From Pyrus communis (lineage: Eukaryota; Streptophyta; Magnoliopsida; Rosales; Rosaceae), in contig NC_084807.1 of NCBI RefSeq assembly GCF_963583255.1, positions 3,537,872-3,601,871 on the forward strand: DNA of 64,000 bases. Direction: 5' to 3'. Both the position numbers and the translations under genes were made by a program. A model generated the notes under the pieces. That model made no database searches. It saw nothing but the letters and a program-made list of their open reading frames with translations, and was not told where the DNA came from. This document shows, in pieces, positions 35,640 through 47,904 of this stretch. Each line of letters starts with the position of its first letter. Positions within the stretch are counted from its first letter, which is position 1.

Positions 35640-36370
35640 AACAAGGCCAATTCTAATGTTTGTAGAACCTATTAAGGTGCTTGGGGCTTGTTCCCCCACT
35701 CGAGAAATCCTGAACTAGGCCATTGATCTCTTCCGAGATAATATCCAAAAAGGAATGGGAAAAATCTCTTTCAAAACCGTCAAGGCCTAGAGCCTTTAAA
35801 CACCCTATTGGGAACAAATCATCCTTGATCTCGTCATTGCTAATTGGCTTTGTATAATCATTGTTCACCTTCTCTGATATTATTAGGATAACATAGTCAA
35901 GGATAGCCCCCCAATCTTGCTAACCCCCAGACATGAACAAGTTGATGAAATGCTCTTCCACTGTCTACCATGTAACATTCGCCTCCTCTATCCATACCCC
36001 TTGAATGTTTTGCAATTTTTCAACTGTATTAAATCATCTATTCTATATGGTGGTCTAGTGAAAGAACTTTGAGTTAGAATCCCAACCTGCATCCATTTGA
36101 TTCGAGACCTAGTTAAAACTTCTTTTCTCTTTCTTTCAATTTGTTAATACACTCTATCAAGGCCTTAATCTGCTCACCATGTTCCTCCCAATTATCATGG
36201 AGGTAACCCAAATAATGCATTAGATGATCAATTTCCTCCCTTCCTCTGTTAAATTTTCTTCTACTCCATTTCATCAAATTTTCACTAGAAGAGTTTAATT
36301 CTTGTTGCCATTTCTCCAACCATCCACACCTACTTTGAATACTCCAGCTCTCTTCAACAATTTGTTAACT
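35640..36370 (-). pseudogene. LINE (L1-type) reverse transcriptase fragment
   Basis: Minus-strand frames at 36113-36319 and 35653-35868 match the region just before and at the start of plant LINE reverse transcriptases: a linker with NLMKWSRRKFNRGREEI, then after stops the PISNDEIKDDLF...LKALGLDGF segment (the LKAPGPDG motif with substitutions) and SGGTSPKHLN. Several stops and frameshifts interrupt it, and the catalytic core is missing. It lies inside the Harbinger-like element, so it inserted there or was captured. Confidence 0.75.
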
Positions 36371-36717
36371 TTTGTGTATATATTCTTGTATTCTTGGGAT
36401 TCGTAGTTTATTATGATTTTATGTAAATTATTTATTTCCTTAGTGATAGGATTGTAACATCTTATAAATCCATCCTTAACAACAACAACCCACAATTGAA
36501 AGGACCAAAATTAGGGACTAAAAATTGAATTGGGGTGTGGGTTTTGCAATTTGCACAATAAAATTTGATGGGTTTGTGGTGAAAATTCGAATGGAGGTGT
36601 AGAAAACGGGAAAAATTACAAATTTTAAAGGGGTTTGCATGTGAAACACAACATATACCTATTTAAATTTGGACCAAGAAAAACAAATAATGGATAATAG
36701 TGTTCAAATTTGAACAA

Positions 36718-36720
<3 letters not shown>

Positions 36721-36752
<32 letters not shown>
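36721..36752. repeat. A32 homopolymer
   Basis: 32 A just inside the right end of the Harbinger-like element. Confidence 0.9.
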
Positions 36753-36755
<3 letters not shown>

Positions 36756-36982
36756 TCATGTCCCGTTCCGCCCATAAAATTGTACCAAACAACAGCAGAA
36801 CATGGGTATTTTAGTCATTTTAATCTTTTGGTTCCGTTCCGTCCATGTGCTACCAAACGCAGGACGGAACAACCGTCTTGTTCCGTCCTGCGCGTACCAA
36901 ACATAACACAGAACATCTGTTCCGTCTCGTCCCGTCCCGTTCCGTCCCGTCCCGTCCCGTCTGCGTACCAAACGCTACCTAA

Positions 36983-39320
36983 TACTACTTGTTAAGAAGC
37001 TTATAGGTAAAACTTGCACCTAAAATATAATTACTTATCACACCCATGTATCCATTAAACTGAATATAAGGCACAATTAGACTTAAAAATATTTTTTTTT
37101 AGTAATGTTATCAGGATTATCAGCTTATGTGGAAAGTAATGCATCTAATTAGATGTATTCATAAATTAACGTAATATGTACACGTCACTTGTCACATCAA
37201 TAGAGAGTGGGGGTGCATTATTCAAAGCCTCTTCAATTCAACACACAATTGACATGCGCAAACCTCTCAAATATCTTGAGATTTTTATTTTCTTTTTCGC
37301 CGCCAACACATCAATTTAGATAAACAACGCTGTGGAGGCAACCGACAACATCTTCAGTTTGGATAAACAAAACTGGAGTAGTAGAATCAGCCGACCAATG
37401 AGCACTTTCAGTTTGGATAAACAACACTGCTTCAAGACTGACTAGTTATTTATCCAAGTCTCTGTCAACAAGGATTTCCGAGTCCTTGTTGGAAGAGGTC
37501 ATCTCATCAGCCTTCTCGGCAAAGTGAGGTGTTATTAGGTTACTACATTCGGCACACTGAAAGTCAAATTTGATATTGAACTTAGCAGAATTAGCAGCCT
37601 TGTCTTCAGATTCTAGAATCCGAAGGCTGAGATGTGTTCCTTCATCGATCGCAATCTCAAGACGCAGAAGTTAGCAGTGTGCCTAACGCCACATCAACAT
37701 TCATTTTACTCCCCGACCAAGTTCGACCGACGAGTTGGCATGCCCCGCATTAGACCGAATGACGTAGTTAGCTTATTAATTACTCGACATATGTGTCACG
37801 TAGACTAGGTAGTTTTCAAGGTCAACACAAACCCATGATGGCTGCTTATATATGCGTTGGATCGTGTACACTTATCATAAACGAGATTTTGGATAATCTT
37901 TGCTTCATTTGGGTGTAGTAAGCGACGAAATGTTTCGGGGAGTTGAAAATAAGCGTAGATCCAGAGATTTCCGAATAGGTTAACCTTTTGAACTGCTACT
38001 TAATTCATGGGTAGGCAAGAAACAACCTAGCAAACTGAAACGTCTTAGTAGCCGGAGGATGCTTCAGCACTCCACCACTTCGCCTAGCAGCACGACACTT
38101 GTATTGCTCTCCCACAACTCCGTTTTCACGGGTTTAGGCTGCTCTTATTTCGCTCGCCGCTACTATAGGAATTGCTTTTGCTTTCTTTTCCTCTGCCTAC
38201 TAAGATTAATTTATAACCGAGTTGTCATAGTTTTGAAAGTCGAATCTCTTTGTGAGATGATTGAAGATGTTACAAGGGTCGCTAGATCAAGATTTATATG
38301 TAGATCGTTTTATTTGTTATTATGCTTCGGCCTATCCAGTACTATAACCAAAAGAATTGAGGACGCTCTTCCTTTATCTTTTAGAAGCTATAGTTTTATT
38401 GGTAGCGTGCGTTGCCAAAGTCCTAAAATAAACAATCCAGTAAACATGCTCTTCCTTTTATATCAAATGCCCATATGTTTTGAATGCGCCTCTAAGGTTT
38501 TAAAGTAATCCTTCTATTTGGAATGTAATAAAATCTCGGATGCTTTAGCACCAGAAGAGAAAACTATAAATCTCACTAGCTGATGTGTGATGACTGGTTC
38601 ATTACAAAACCTTTGCACCTTTCCGCTTAAAACGGAAACCTAGTCTTAGTTTTAACCTGTTAAATTGATATAGCTGGATCCGAAATTCAACCCAAACCAC
38701 ACCTCCACTCATTTTTGGGTCGCCAAGGCTCATCCACCTTTCTAGTCCCATGTCAATTCTGAATCCAAGCCTAAATCATTGGCGTTGACAACTTGACATC
38801 ATGCTGGCATAAGTGGGCTCCTATGTTTTTTTGTGCCAGGCACGTGCACCACATGCGTCTAGCTCGGCGAGTGGCACGACAATTTCTGAAGCCTACAACA
38901 GTTGAATGGCTTTCAACGGATACTCCAATGACTGCTTGCCACATGGCCCAATCTCAGATGCCCATTTCAAATTTTTACTTTAATCGAACTGTTGTTATTA
39001 TTTTTCATAATACTTTTTGTTAAAAAAAATCTCAAAAAGCAGAAGAAAAAAAAAAATCCAACGGTTACATGTAATTCTTTTCTATAAATACTAGTTAATC
39101 ATTTTTTTTCATTTTCACTTCCCATACCAAATTTCTATACGATCTTTTATTTTCTGCATTCCTACTTTGTTTGTTCTTACAAAATGGCATCTCCCATCGA
39201 AGCCGGAACAATAAGCAACTGAAATCTACTCGAAAATCTAAACAAGATTTCTTATAGATATGATTGAATATGAGATGAGAACATGTGACGTGACAAGAGA
39301 AATCGAAATCTACTTGAAAA
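36983..39320. repeat. Second copy of the 29-43 kb repeated region and flanking DNA
   Basis: 37855-38660 is homologous to 31190-31650, with an inserted stretch at about 37920-38200. 37310-37440 has three phrases AGTTTGGATAAACAACACTG. Open frames at 38059-38508 and 38793-39023 lack recognisable domains. Confidence 0.6.
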
Positions 39321-39324
39321 TCTA

Positions 39325-40683
39325 AAAGGGGTGTAGTCAAACTCGGATTTGGAAGGATTTTAAAAGATTTTAAAATCCTAGTGTAGTCAACCGAAAGATT
39401 TTAAAGGATTTTTAGAATGCATGTAAATCTGGGTGTAGTTAATCAAGATTTTAATAGCCATTTTTAAACTCCATCCAAATCTAGGTATTGAAAAATTAAA
39501 GATTTTGTAGGATTTCATTAAGTTGTGGATTTTGTGGGATTTGAGAGTAAGAAATATATATAACCAAGACCAAATAAAATCCTACCTCACACCTTAGGAT
39601 TTCAAATCCAAGAACCTCTCCCTCTTCCTCTCACACTTTTGGGGGATTTAAAAGTGATAGATTTGATAGGATTTAAGAGGATTAAGGACTCTTACAAAAT
39701 TCATATGGATTTTTAAAGAATTTGAATGGATTGTGGTGGAAGGATTTGAAATCCTAGGGGGTAAGGTTGGATTCTTTTTAGTCTTGGTTATATATACTTT
39801 TGGCTCTCAAATCTCACAAATTCCACAACTTATTGAAATCCTCCAAAATCTTAGGACTTGTTTGGTATCTTATTTGAAAATTTTTATAATTTCTCAAAAC
39901 ATTTCTTAATAATTTTTCTTGAAAACAATTTTCTTTAAAACTCAAAAACTTGTTTTGTATGCGGTTTAAAAATTTTAAATTTTACAATTTTAACTGGACA
40001 AAGAGAGATCTAAAAAGAGAGGATTGAGAGAGAAATAGGAGGGAGGAGGAAAGAAAGTAAAAGATGATTGGAGAAAAGAGAAAGAAGTGAGAGGACCGGA
40101 GGACCGGAGGAGATAGAGAGGAAGAGGAAAAGGAATGATAGAAAAAAACCGAGAAAATAATGAGAGCAGATTGGAGGAGAGACGAAAAAGGGAAAAAAAA
40201 AAGGAGAAGGGTAGAGAGAAAGAAGAAAAGAGAGAGATAGCTTTGGAGTGAGAGGGGAGGAGGGAGAAAAAAAAAAGAGTGAGTTTAAGTTTAAAAACTC
40301 TAAAAACTCATTTTTTGTGTTCTTAGAGAATATACTATATTTTTAAGTTAGTCTTGAGTTCAGTTTTTAAAAATAATCATACCAAACAAGTTTTTAAGGC
40401 CTAAAACTTAAAAATTGTTTTTGAGTTTAAAAAATTGGATTCAAGTAGAATACCAAACATACTCTTAAATTTTTTAATACACCTGGATTTGGATGGATTT
40501 TAAAATCCATTAAAATCTTTTAATTGACTACAACTATATTTTAAAGGATTCTAAAATCTTTTAATTGACTACACCTAGATTTGAATGGATTCTAAAATCC
40601 ATTAAAATCTTTTAATTGACTACACTAGGATTTTGAAGTCTTTTAAAATCCTCTCAAATCCTAGTTTAACTACACTCCCCTTT
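39325..40683. mobile_element. Foldback-like element with GGATTTTAAAA repeats, hosting a MITE
   Basis: Left end AAAGGGGTGTAGTCAAACTC and right end (reverse complement) AAAGGGGAGTGTAGTTAAAC are inverted repeats. Both arms are built from many GGATTTTAAAATCC, GTGTAGTCAA and AAATCCATAT phrases in direct and inverted order. Flanking ATCT occurs on both sides but the duplication is uncertain. The interior is split by the MITE at 39854-40464. Confidence 0.7.
39854..40464. mobile_element. Tourist-like MITE nested in the foldback element
   Basis: Inverted ends GGACTTGTTTGGTAT and GAGTATGTTTGGTAT (right end, reverse complement), with TTA duplications at 39851-39853 and 40465-40467. The centre (about 40000-40290) is a purine-rich GAGAGG/AAAAGAG tract. 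Confidence 0.85.
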
Positions 40684-40689
40684 ATCTTC

Positions 40690-43260
40690 TTCCTTCATCT
40701 CTGCAATTTTTTCTTTATCTCTGCAATTTTTCTATTTCACCTATGCAATTTTTCTACAATTCTTTTTGCAATTTTTTCTTCATTGCAGAGAAGGGGATTT
40801 GGAATTGGGTTGTGAAGGAAGAGGAGTAAGAGAGAGTCGTGGTAAACAAGATTAGAGGAGTATTGACCAAAAAAAAAAAAGGATTGGAGGAGAGAGGTTA
40901 GCTGGAAAGGATGCAGCTGAAGACTTTTGAGTAGTTGTGTTTATGTGATAATCTTGACTTTTCATTTCAGTTTCATTTTAGTGGATTTATGACCTAGATA
41001 CATTTATCACCATTTGATTTATTTGACGGTTAAGATTCAACACTGTAAAATCTATCAAAATCTACAGAAATCTGTTATATGAATCTTCTCAAATCTTCCA
41101 AAATCCATATGAATTTTATAGAAGTCTCATAATCCTATCCTTTTAAAAATTAATAACTAATTGAATTCTACATTAAAAGGAAAATGAGTCATTGTGAAAA
41201 TGTTGAGAGTGAATCTCCCAATGATGAGAGAAGAAATCTTACATGTGCTTATAAGATATTGAACTACTCCATGTGTCATCAATGAATTTTATGGTTAAAC
41301 ACCAATTTCCTTAAAATAGTAACTTCCATGTCAATTACTATCCACAATTGGTTGTTAATGAATAATAATTTCGACTCGTAAATATTAAATCATACAAATT
41401 TATTCAGTCCGAACATGTTGTTTGTGGTTTGTGGGCAAATTTGGATTTTTATTCTTTGTTATCATCAAAGGCCCACATGAATTTGTTGTAAGCATCGCTT
41501 AATTAGTTCGATCTAGCAAGAACCAAAAGTAAGCATATTATTATCACTATAGGTTACGAATCTATAAATATATAGAAAGTTTGATGCTTTGGGACCAGAA
41601 GATAAGACTCTTCTCGCTGACTGGTGCTTTTCAAGGAATCTGCCCCTTTCCGCTTGAAATAGAAAGCAAGCAAGTCTTAATAACATACATGATTGAACCG
41701 TATTTTGAACACCCTTTTCTTGTTAGCTGCGTTGTGGTCCAAAAGCAACGGAAAAGAAGGGACTAGAGATCCACAAGTAAATAGAATTTAGATTTCATGG
41801 GTACAACTTGTCCCTAAAATTCGACTTGTAAGAGAATGGTGTTTTTTCTGATAAGAGATAATTAGATCCAAACATTTTACCGTGCTTGAAGACCGTAAAA
41901 AACTTATACTTTCTTTTTCAGTTTAAACTTGACAAGGATAGGCAAGAAAGCACAGAGATTGCTTGGACATAGTGGATGCACAGATGAAAAGAATGTTATC
42001 GATATTATCTGCTACATAGAGCAGCCATCCTTCATTTCTGCTTAGATACGCTAAGCTCATTTACCAAAATGTTATCGATTTTATCCATTTCCAAAGAGAA
42101 ACTATACTATCCCATCAAATCTCAATGGTATATGTAAGGATCTCTTCAAAAAACAAAAACAAAAACAGTGTCCCATTGAGAAGTGTGTGACTGTGTGTGA
42201 AGATCCAACAGCTTCAAGTTTGAAGTACAAAAAATGTTTGAGTCCAAAACATGTTGTCTGTTAGCCCCCACTCCCTCTCTTTGCCAGCCTTAAAGAAATT
42301 GGTCTTCCTTTATTTTGGGGATTCTATACTATTACTATAGTCGTATGTCAAGGCATTTTTCGACATTGTTTTTGGTACCATCAAATTCACACATTTGTTG
42401 TACGCTTAATTAGCTTCTTCCCAAAACAAGTACCTAGCATATTTTTTGGTTATACTGTCGACAACCATTTCTTGTAAGCTGTGTTATATGGTCCAAATGC
42501 TTTGCCTTTAACTAACCCAAGACCGATACAAACGAAAACAAAGGATTAGTAATACAGTGGAGCCTTGCAAGTAGAATGGTTTTGGTTCGATATATATAAG
42601 ATTGCAAGTTGGATTGAAAATTTATGTTTCGCCAATTTTAGTTTAAAAGGTTCCAGTTCTGCACTAAAATATGAAAAGAATTCTAAATATCGAGCTATTT
42701 GGTTTTGTTTTATTGATAGTTTAAAGATTGGTTTTGCTTTATCTATTCAACATTTGGGAACCGGTTTGACCTTTGACCCGATTGATTTTGGTACAATATC
42801 GAATGAGATTAGTCAGTTATCGAATTCATGACAAACCTAGCTGATTGGTTCGGCTAGACGGTTTTCAACTTGAAATTCCAAAACTAGAAAACGCCAACAA
42901 AAAAAAGTAATAATTGAAGAAATTGACAATTGGCGTAGGTATAAGCATAGCCAAGTTAGTTTAAATATTGTAATTCTTTTTTTGCATTCAAATTCAAATC
43001 TCGCTTCGTAACTAAAAAAGAGGCCAAGTACATTTTACACTATCAAAATTTGGAGTCAATTTCAAATCAAACAACCAGATTCCAATTTTTTTCATATCGC
43101 ACCCTAGCCCTTTGATATTTGTCCAACTTACGTCTTTTTTAGTTGATTGTATGGTCAACCATTAATTGCTCATATATAATAGCAACAATCACCCCTCTAA
43201 ACCCACTAAGTGTATTGTACCCCAAATAAACACCTATGAAACTTTAGGGTAAGTCTTGCG
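40690..43260. repeat. Third copy of the 29-43 kb repeated region
   Basis: 41395-42100 matches 31850-32060 and 31530-31620 (GATGCTTTGGGACCAGAAGA, CCTTTCCGCTTGAAA). 42350-42760 matches 29110-29400 (TACTGTCGACAACCA, TTTAAAAGGTTCCAGTTCTG). No gene is recognised; the small frame 42565-42831 is part of the repeat. Confidence 0.65.
41201..41314 (+). mobile_element. Degenerate TRIM solo LTR (same family as 18021)
   Basis: Starts TGTTGAGAGTGAATCTCCCA and continues ATGATGAGAGAAG, TGTGCTTATAAGATATTGAA, CTACTCC and TTTTATGGTTAAACACCAAT, paralleling the 115-bp LTR in the SUN intron. Confidence 0.65.
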
Positions 43261-43274
43261 TATCCATGTCCTTA

Positions 43275-43442
43275 ATTAATGATGGTCAACCTAACAAAAA
43301 GTGTAGCAAGTGGTCTTCTACTACAGTGATAGAGACTAGTGTTGCCCTTGCAGCACAGTGCAAGTTCGATCTTCTTCGGTTTCTTAATCTAACAAATCTA
43401 TCATTTGACCAAAAAAAAAAAAACAAAAACAAAAACAAAAAG
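43275..43442 (+). mobile_element. tRNA-derived SINE, degenerate
   Basis: Box-A-like CTACAGTGATAGAGACTAG and box-B-like GCAAGTTCGATCTTC about 45 bp apart, followed by T-rich sequence and an A-rich tail (A13, then CAAAAACAAAAAC). Target duplication not found. Confidence 0.5.
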
Positions 43443-43716
43443 GTTTGAACTTGTTGAAATTCTGTAAAATTGTCACGGCGTATGAAAAAAAAAGGTGTAT
43501 TTTTTCTCATCACCATACTCATTATCTAACGATGATAAATAAAGTAATGAACATCACTATTACTTGAGAGTAATATTAGCAACAATATTTAAAAAAATAA
43601 TAATTAAAACCTCCTTGTTCATTGTGAAACTGACTCTAAATTTCTATAATATAAAATAACTTATAACCCTCTTGAAAGGGAAAAAAAAAAAGAAAAAAAA
43701 AGAGAATTTGCAAAGT

Positions 43717-44437
43717 TAGGGGTGGGCATAAAAACCGCCAAACTGAAAAATCGAATCGAACCTTGACAAAAAAAAATCGTAAAAAACCGTGTTGACCAAA
43801 ATAGTTAAAACCGGAATAAAAACCGAACTGAACCGTTTCAAATGGTCCCAATTCCGATTTGGAAATATTAAGAACCAGAGGAACCGGATCGAACCGGTTT
43901 TAATATAAATTATTGTTTTATTATTATTTTTATATAAATAAAACATTTTTCCAAGAAGACCATATGCATAAGCCCAATATTTTTCTTCACTTTTCTACCC
44001 CTCCTTTGTTGTTTTATCACTTTTTTTTCTCTACATTATTTTTCTCCCTTCTTTTTCCAGTATATTATGCATTATATAAATTTTAATTTAAGATCTACAC
44101 TTTGGTCTTGATATGAGTCTTTCTATCTTTTAATTTATATTTATATGCACACTTCTATCCTCCATCACAAATCTTGTAGATTTAGTAGTGGAAACTCAAA
44201 TTTACTTGAATTTATGGTTGAAATATGTATTTGGTATTAGAAGTAGAAAATTAGAAAAAACATTTATATAATTTTGGTTAGAACCGTAAATCAGCATGAA
44301 CTGAATCGAAACCGTCATAAACTGAACCGTACGATTTTAGTAATAAATTTAAACAGAACTGCATCGAACCGAATAGTTGAAATTTTTCGATTTTCGATTC
44401 CAATTTAAGGATGAAACCGAGTAGAAGCTCACCCCTA
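43717..44437. mobile_element. Non-autonomous hAT element, 721 bp
   Basis: Inverted ends TAGGGGTGGGC and TAGGGGTGAGC, with flanks TGCAAAGT (43709-43716) and GGCAAAGT (44438-44445), an 8-bp duplication with one mismatch. Subterminal arrays of AACCG/CGGTT motifs occur on both sides (ACCGAACTGAACCGTTTC; GAACTGAATCGAAACCGTC). No transposase. Confidence 0.85.
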
Positions 44438-44727
44438 GGCAAAGTGGTGATGAGCCCAAAAGTCGAAACAGGGGACCGGGCGAGTGCATAATATTAAATT
44501 GGTGCCAGCGGGAGTAGCGCCTGCCGTACTGTCAGGAAACCATCACCCACAAAGAAAGCATCCCCAGCTTTGACTGTTTGACAGAGACACACACATACAC
44601 ACGTGGGGCCTCTTTTTCCTCTTCCAAAGCCAAAGTATCTCTGTCCTGCAACCCTGTCACACTGAAAACTTATATATATAACTCCATTTTTATTATTTTG
44701 TTGAATAAAATCTCTTTCACTTGGCTC

Positions 44728-45004
44728 TGGAGATATAGCTCAGTTGGTAGAGCTCCGTTCTTGCAAGTGAATCGTTGCGTGGGTATTTAATTATTCAGAT
44801 GGTGATAATAGTATTTTGTATTTGAACTGATAATTCCTTTTTTTTTTCTTTTAAGTAATGGAGAAGAGAACTAAAATATGTCATTGAAAGACTCTACTGA
44901 GATAAATATGGGCTACCAAGAACGTAGAGAAGATAGGATGGGCAATGGTAAGAACTAGTATGAATCGTACATGGGTGATAGTTGGAGTCGGCAGACTCTC
45001 CGTA
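44728..45004 (+). pseudogene. Nuclear plastid-DNA insertion: trnA(UGC) exon 1 plus start of its group II intron
   Basis: GGAGATATAGCTCAGTTGGT, AGAGCTCCGTTCTTGCAA is the 5' half of plastid tRNA-Ala(UGC). It is followed without a second tRNA half by diverged plastid trnA intron sequence: TCGTTGCGTGGGTATTTAAT, AAGTAATGGAGAAGAG, GAAAGACTCTACTGAGATAA, CAAGAACGTAGAGAAGATAG, AATCGTACATGGGTGATAGT and TGGAGTCGGCAGACTCTCCG. Many differences from the plastid sequence as I know it are C-to-T or G-to-A, as expected after transfer and methylation. It cannot make a tRNA because the 3' half is missing. Confidence 0.88.
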
Positions 45005-46560
45005 ATAATTATGACACATCCCTTTAGTCAATTTAACTCTTAACACATGATCATTCAAGTCAGGTTTTTTTGTTATGAGGATAGGTGAATTATTCTAGAT
45101 TATCCCCTAAAAGAACCGGACATAATAATTTTTCATCATCTAGCTCGAGCACAAATCAATATATAAAAACTCCCCTTATTTTTATTATTTTGTTGAATAA
45201 ATCTCTTTCAAAAATTTTGGAGATAGCTAAATTTTAAATTTTTAAAAATAAAAATTTAAGAATTAAAACATTTAAAGTACCTATTAGGTGATTCAATGAT
45301 TGGAGACGAATTTCACACGCGTATTTGACATGGAAATTTTTAAGTTCGATTTTTTGTGCTTATAAATTGCACGATTGTGTTGGAGAAGACTAAAATATAT
45401 TTGTAAGTCTTCATTACCTCCAAAAAAAAATGATTGTATAATAAGGAAAAGGATCCGGTGACGTGTTCGTTTATTGTATATCGTGCGGGTCATAAATAAT
45501 TTTAAATTTTAAATTTTAAATTAAATATAAATATTACCTAATGAAAAATAACCGTACGATATACAATGAACGAAGACGATCCTGAGATCTTTTTCCGTGT
45601 AATAAAACCACCAACTAATCACTTAAAAAAAAAACATTTAAAATACCAAGTGCTTCGTAGCATCTGAAAAAAAAATCTCATTTCTTTTATTTTTCTCTCC
45701 CATCAAATGTTAATGAAGCTGCAAGCGGGAGGCACGAAAATCATGATCATAATATGCCAAGGTTGAAGGCCAGAACCAGCATCCTTCCGGAGAAGAAAAC
45801 AAAGTACAAACTGACATAATAAACTAACGTTTACTTCTCAATTCCCAATTCGATTTCCCAACTTATCGTCTTTGGACTTTGCTCGATGGGACATTTCACA
45901 TTCTTCTCTGCCCTTTATCTTTTGCCCGTTATCATTGTTTTGCTTTGATATTTTTTTTTAGTACAACAATATAATTTACACTAAGTATACTATATATTTT
46001 ACATTAAGAAAAAAAAGAGTTTGGTTAAGTCACACAATAAGTAACCTAATTCGGTATCGAATTCTTCATCTACGATATTCGAATCTAAGACCTCTTATTT
46101 ATAAATGAAAAAGAACATCATCAGATTGTAATACTAAATGACTTTTATATTTATTGTTTTTCATAAGGAAAAAATAATAATGTTTAACATCTTGTCAATT
46201 GCAATTTGACATACAATCATCTTAACGTTCAAATTTATTTCAAGGGTCATGCAGAAATTAAGCCACAAGATGAAATTTACATATGAAAGTGCATCAGTTT
46301 TCAATCAAAATTTAAAGAGTTCATAAAACTATATAAAAAACTGAAATTTTCAATCAAGATTTTAAAGCAGTCCATAAAACTACATGTGTATTCAATTAGA
46401 AATTAATTTTAAAATATTAAGAATTTTAATGATTTAGAACAAATTTATAGTGTATTTTAGGTTTTAGAAAATCAACATCTAACCAAAAGATTTTGAATGA
46501 ATTCACACAGAGTCCATGAAACTGTACTAGAACACCATCAAACTTCATTGAATCTATAAC

Positions 46561-46596
<36 letters not shown>

Positions 46597-47541
46597 GAAA
46601 ATCTATAACTCTTTTAAAAACCTTCGAACTCCTAATTAAATAAACCCCCAAGATAAAATATCATAGTTTATTAAAATTAGCAAAATTTAATTTTTTGTAA
46701 CTTCGTAAATATAAAATATATTTTTCTAAAAGAACGTATTAAAACCCAAACGAGTTTGGGTCGTGAAGTTATATATTGCATTTGTCTTTGTATTGTCCAC
46801 CAACAACATGGGGAGGGGACTTTTCTTGAAAAACCAACTGTAGAAGAACAAGTGGTGGAAGTTTGAAGCCATCCACTGCAAAATCTCACACAAACAACAA
46901 CATATGGAATATACAGGTCTCTTCCTTATCACCTTCAATTCTCCATGTCCTTTTTTCTGGAAAACATAAATTAAACAAACAACTCCAGATATTTTATCAA
47001 GGAAAGGAATAGGGAATTGCTTTGTCCAGTTTACTTTCTCGAGAAAACCCATGTTGCCTGTCAACTTGTTTCATGGGTTGGTTGTTCTTGTTGCCATTGC
47101 CACTCTTTCTTTATAATATATATATATATTTATAGGTTTACAGAGATCTCTTCCCTCCTCCTTCTCCAAAGTTTGGTAATTTATGTTTTTTTTTTCTGTC
47201 ATCCGAAACTGAATTGCATTTTGGTGTTTGTGTTTGATGCTATTTTTTGGATGTTTGCGTAATTAGATTCTTCTACTCCGGCAATTTATTTTTGTTTGTT
47301 TAATCTTATTATTTTATCAATATACCCACGTTTTCCTCTTTGTTTTCAATCTATAATTATCTTTCTCCAATTCATGAAATTTCCTTCTTTTTTTTTTTTT
47401 GCATTTAAAAAGAAGTGGGAGCAATCTAATTATTGGTTGTTGGAGGGTGTGTTGATCTAATTGCAGTATTAATCTGTTATCTGTATGAATGTTTGTGAAG
47501 GTCTGTGAATCACAGTTGATGAAAAACTTGCAGTTTCAGAA
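45005..47541. other. Intergenic DNA and leader of the 5-phosphatase gene
   Basis: Contains a repeat of the DNA flanking the plastid insertion (45155-45230), a MITE at 45443-45598 and a T29 tract at about 46565-46593. From about 46980 lies the likely leader and a 5' UTR intron of the 5-phosphatase gene. Minus-strand open frames at 46677-47064 have no recognised domain. Confidence 0.5.
45443..45598. mobile_element. Small MITE, relative of 26169
   Basis: Ends AAGGAAAAGGATCCGG and, in reverse complement, GGAAAAAGATCTCAGG. Subterminal TTCGTTTATTGTATATCGTG is matched by CGATATACAATGAACGAAG. The core is TTTTAAATTTTAAATTTTAA. Confidence 0.75.
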
Positions 47542-47851
47542 ATGACTGTCAGCAAACAAGACGTGAAAAAGAAGGTTTCTTTTCTTATTTTTGTTTCCAA
47601 TTCTTCTTCTTTTCTATTTTGTAGATAAATATTTTTGGATCTTTTTGCAAACAAAATGGTGTTTTTAATCAGATTTTGTTAATTAATTGGATTTTTTTTG
47701 TTTAACCCTTCTGTTTCAGTCTTTCATTCATAAAATTTTCACCACAAAGGAGAGAGAAGGAAGCGGCTCATCGGATTTCTCGGGTGAGACTAATGAATTT
47801 CTTTCTGGTTTCAATGCAATCACTTATTACCATGGTTTTCTATTGGAGAAA

Positions 47852-47904
<53 letters not shown>

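Larger units (their letters stand above)
32194..36979. mobile_element. PIF/Harbinger-like DNA transposon, 4.8 kb, degenerate
   Basis: Terminal inverted repeats GGTCGCGTTTGGTACGC and (right end, reverse complement) GGTAGCGTTTGGTACGC. Each is followed inward by GGGAC/GGGACG runs and ATGGAACAG- or CTGTTCCGTC-type motifs. The flanks are TAA (32191-32193) and TAA (36980-36982), the 3-bp target type of PIF/Harbinger. The interior has leader-like CT-rich sequence (32420-32640), a short conserved-looking frame at 35168-35369 and a LINE fragment. No DDE transposase frame survives that I can recognise, so it is probably non-autonomous or gutted. Confidence 0.75.

Noticed and set aside
44728..44763. tRNA-Ala gene
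   Set aside because: Only the 5' half of plastid trnA(UGC) is present, followed by its intron; there is no T arm or 3' acceptor, so it is a plastid DNA fragment.
46677..47064. Minus-strand frames upstream of the 5-phosphatase as a gene
   Set aside because: No recognisable domain; they overlap the probable leader region of the 5-phosphatase gene.
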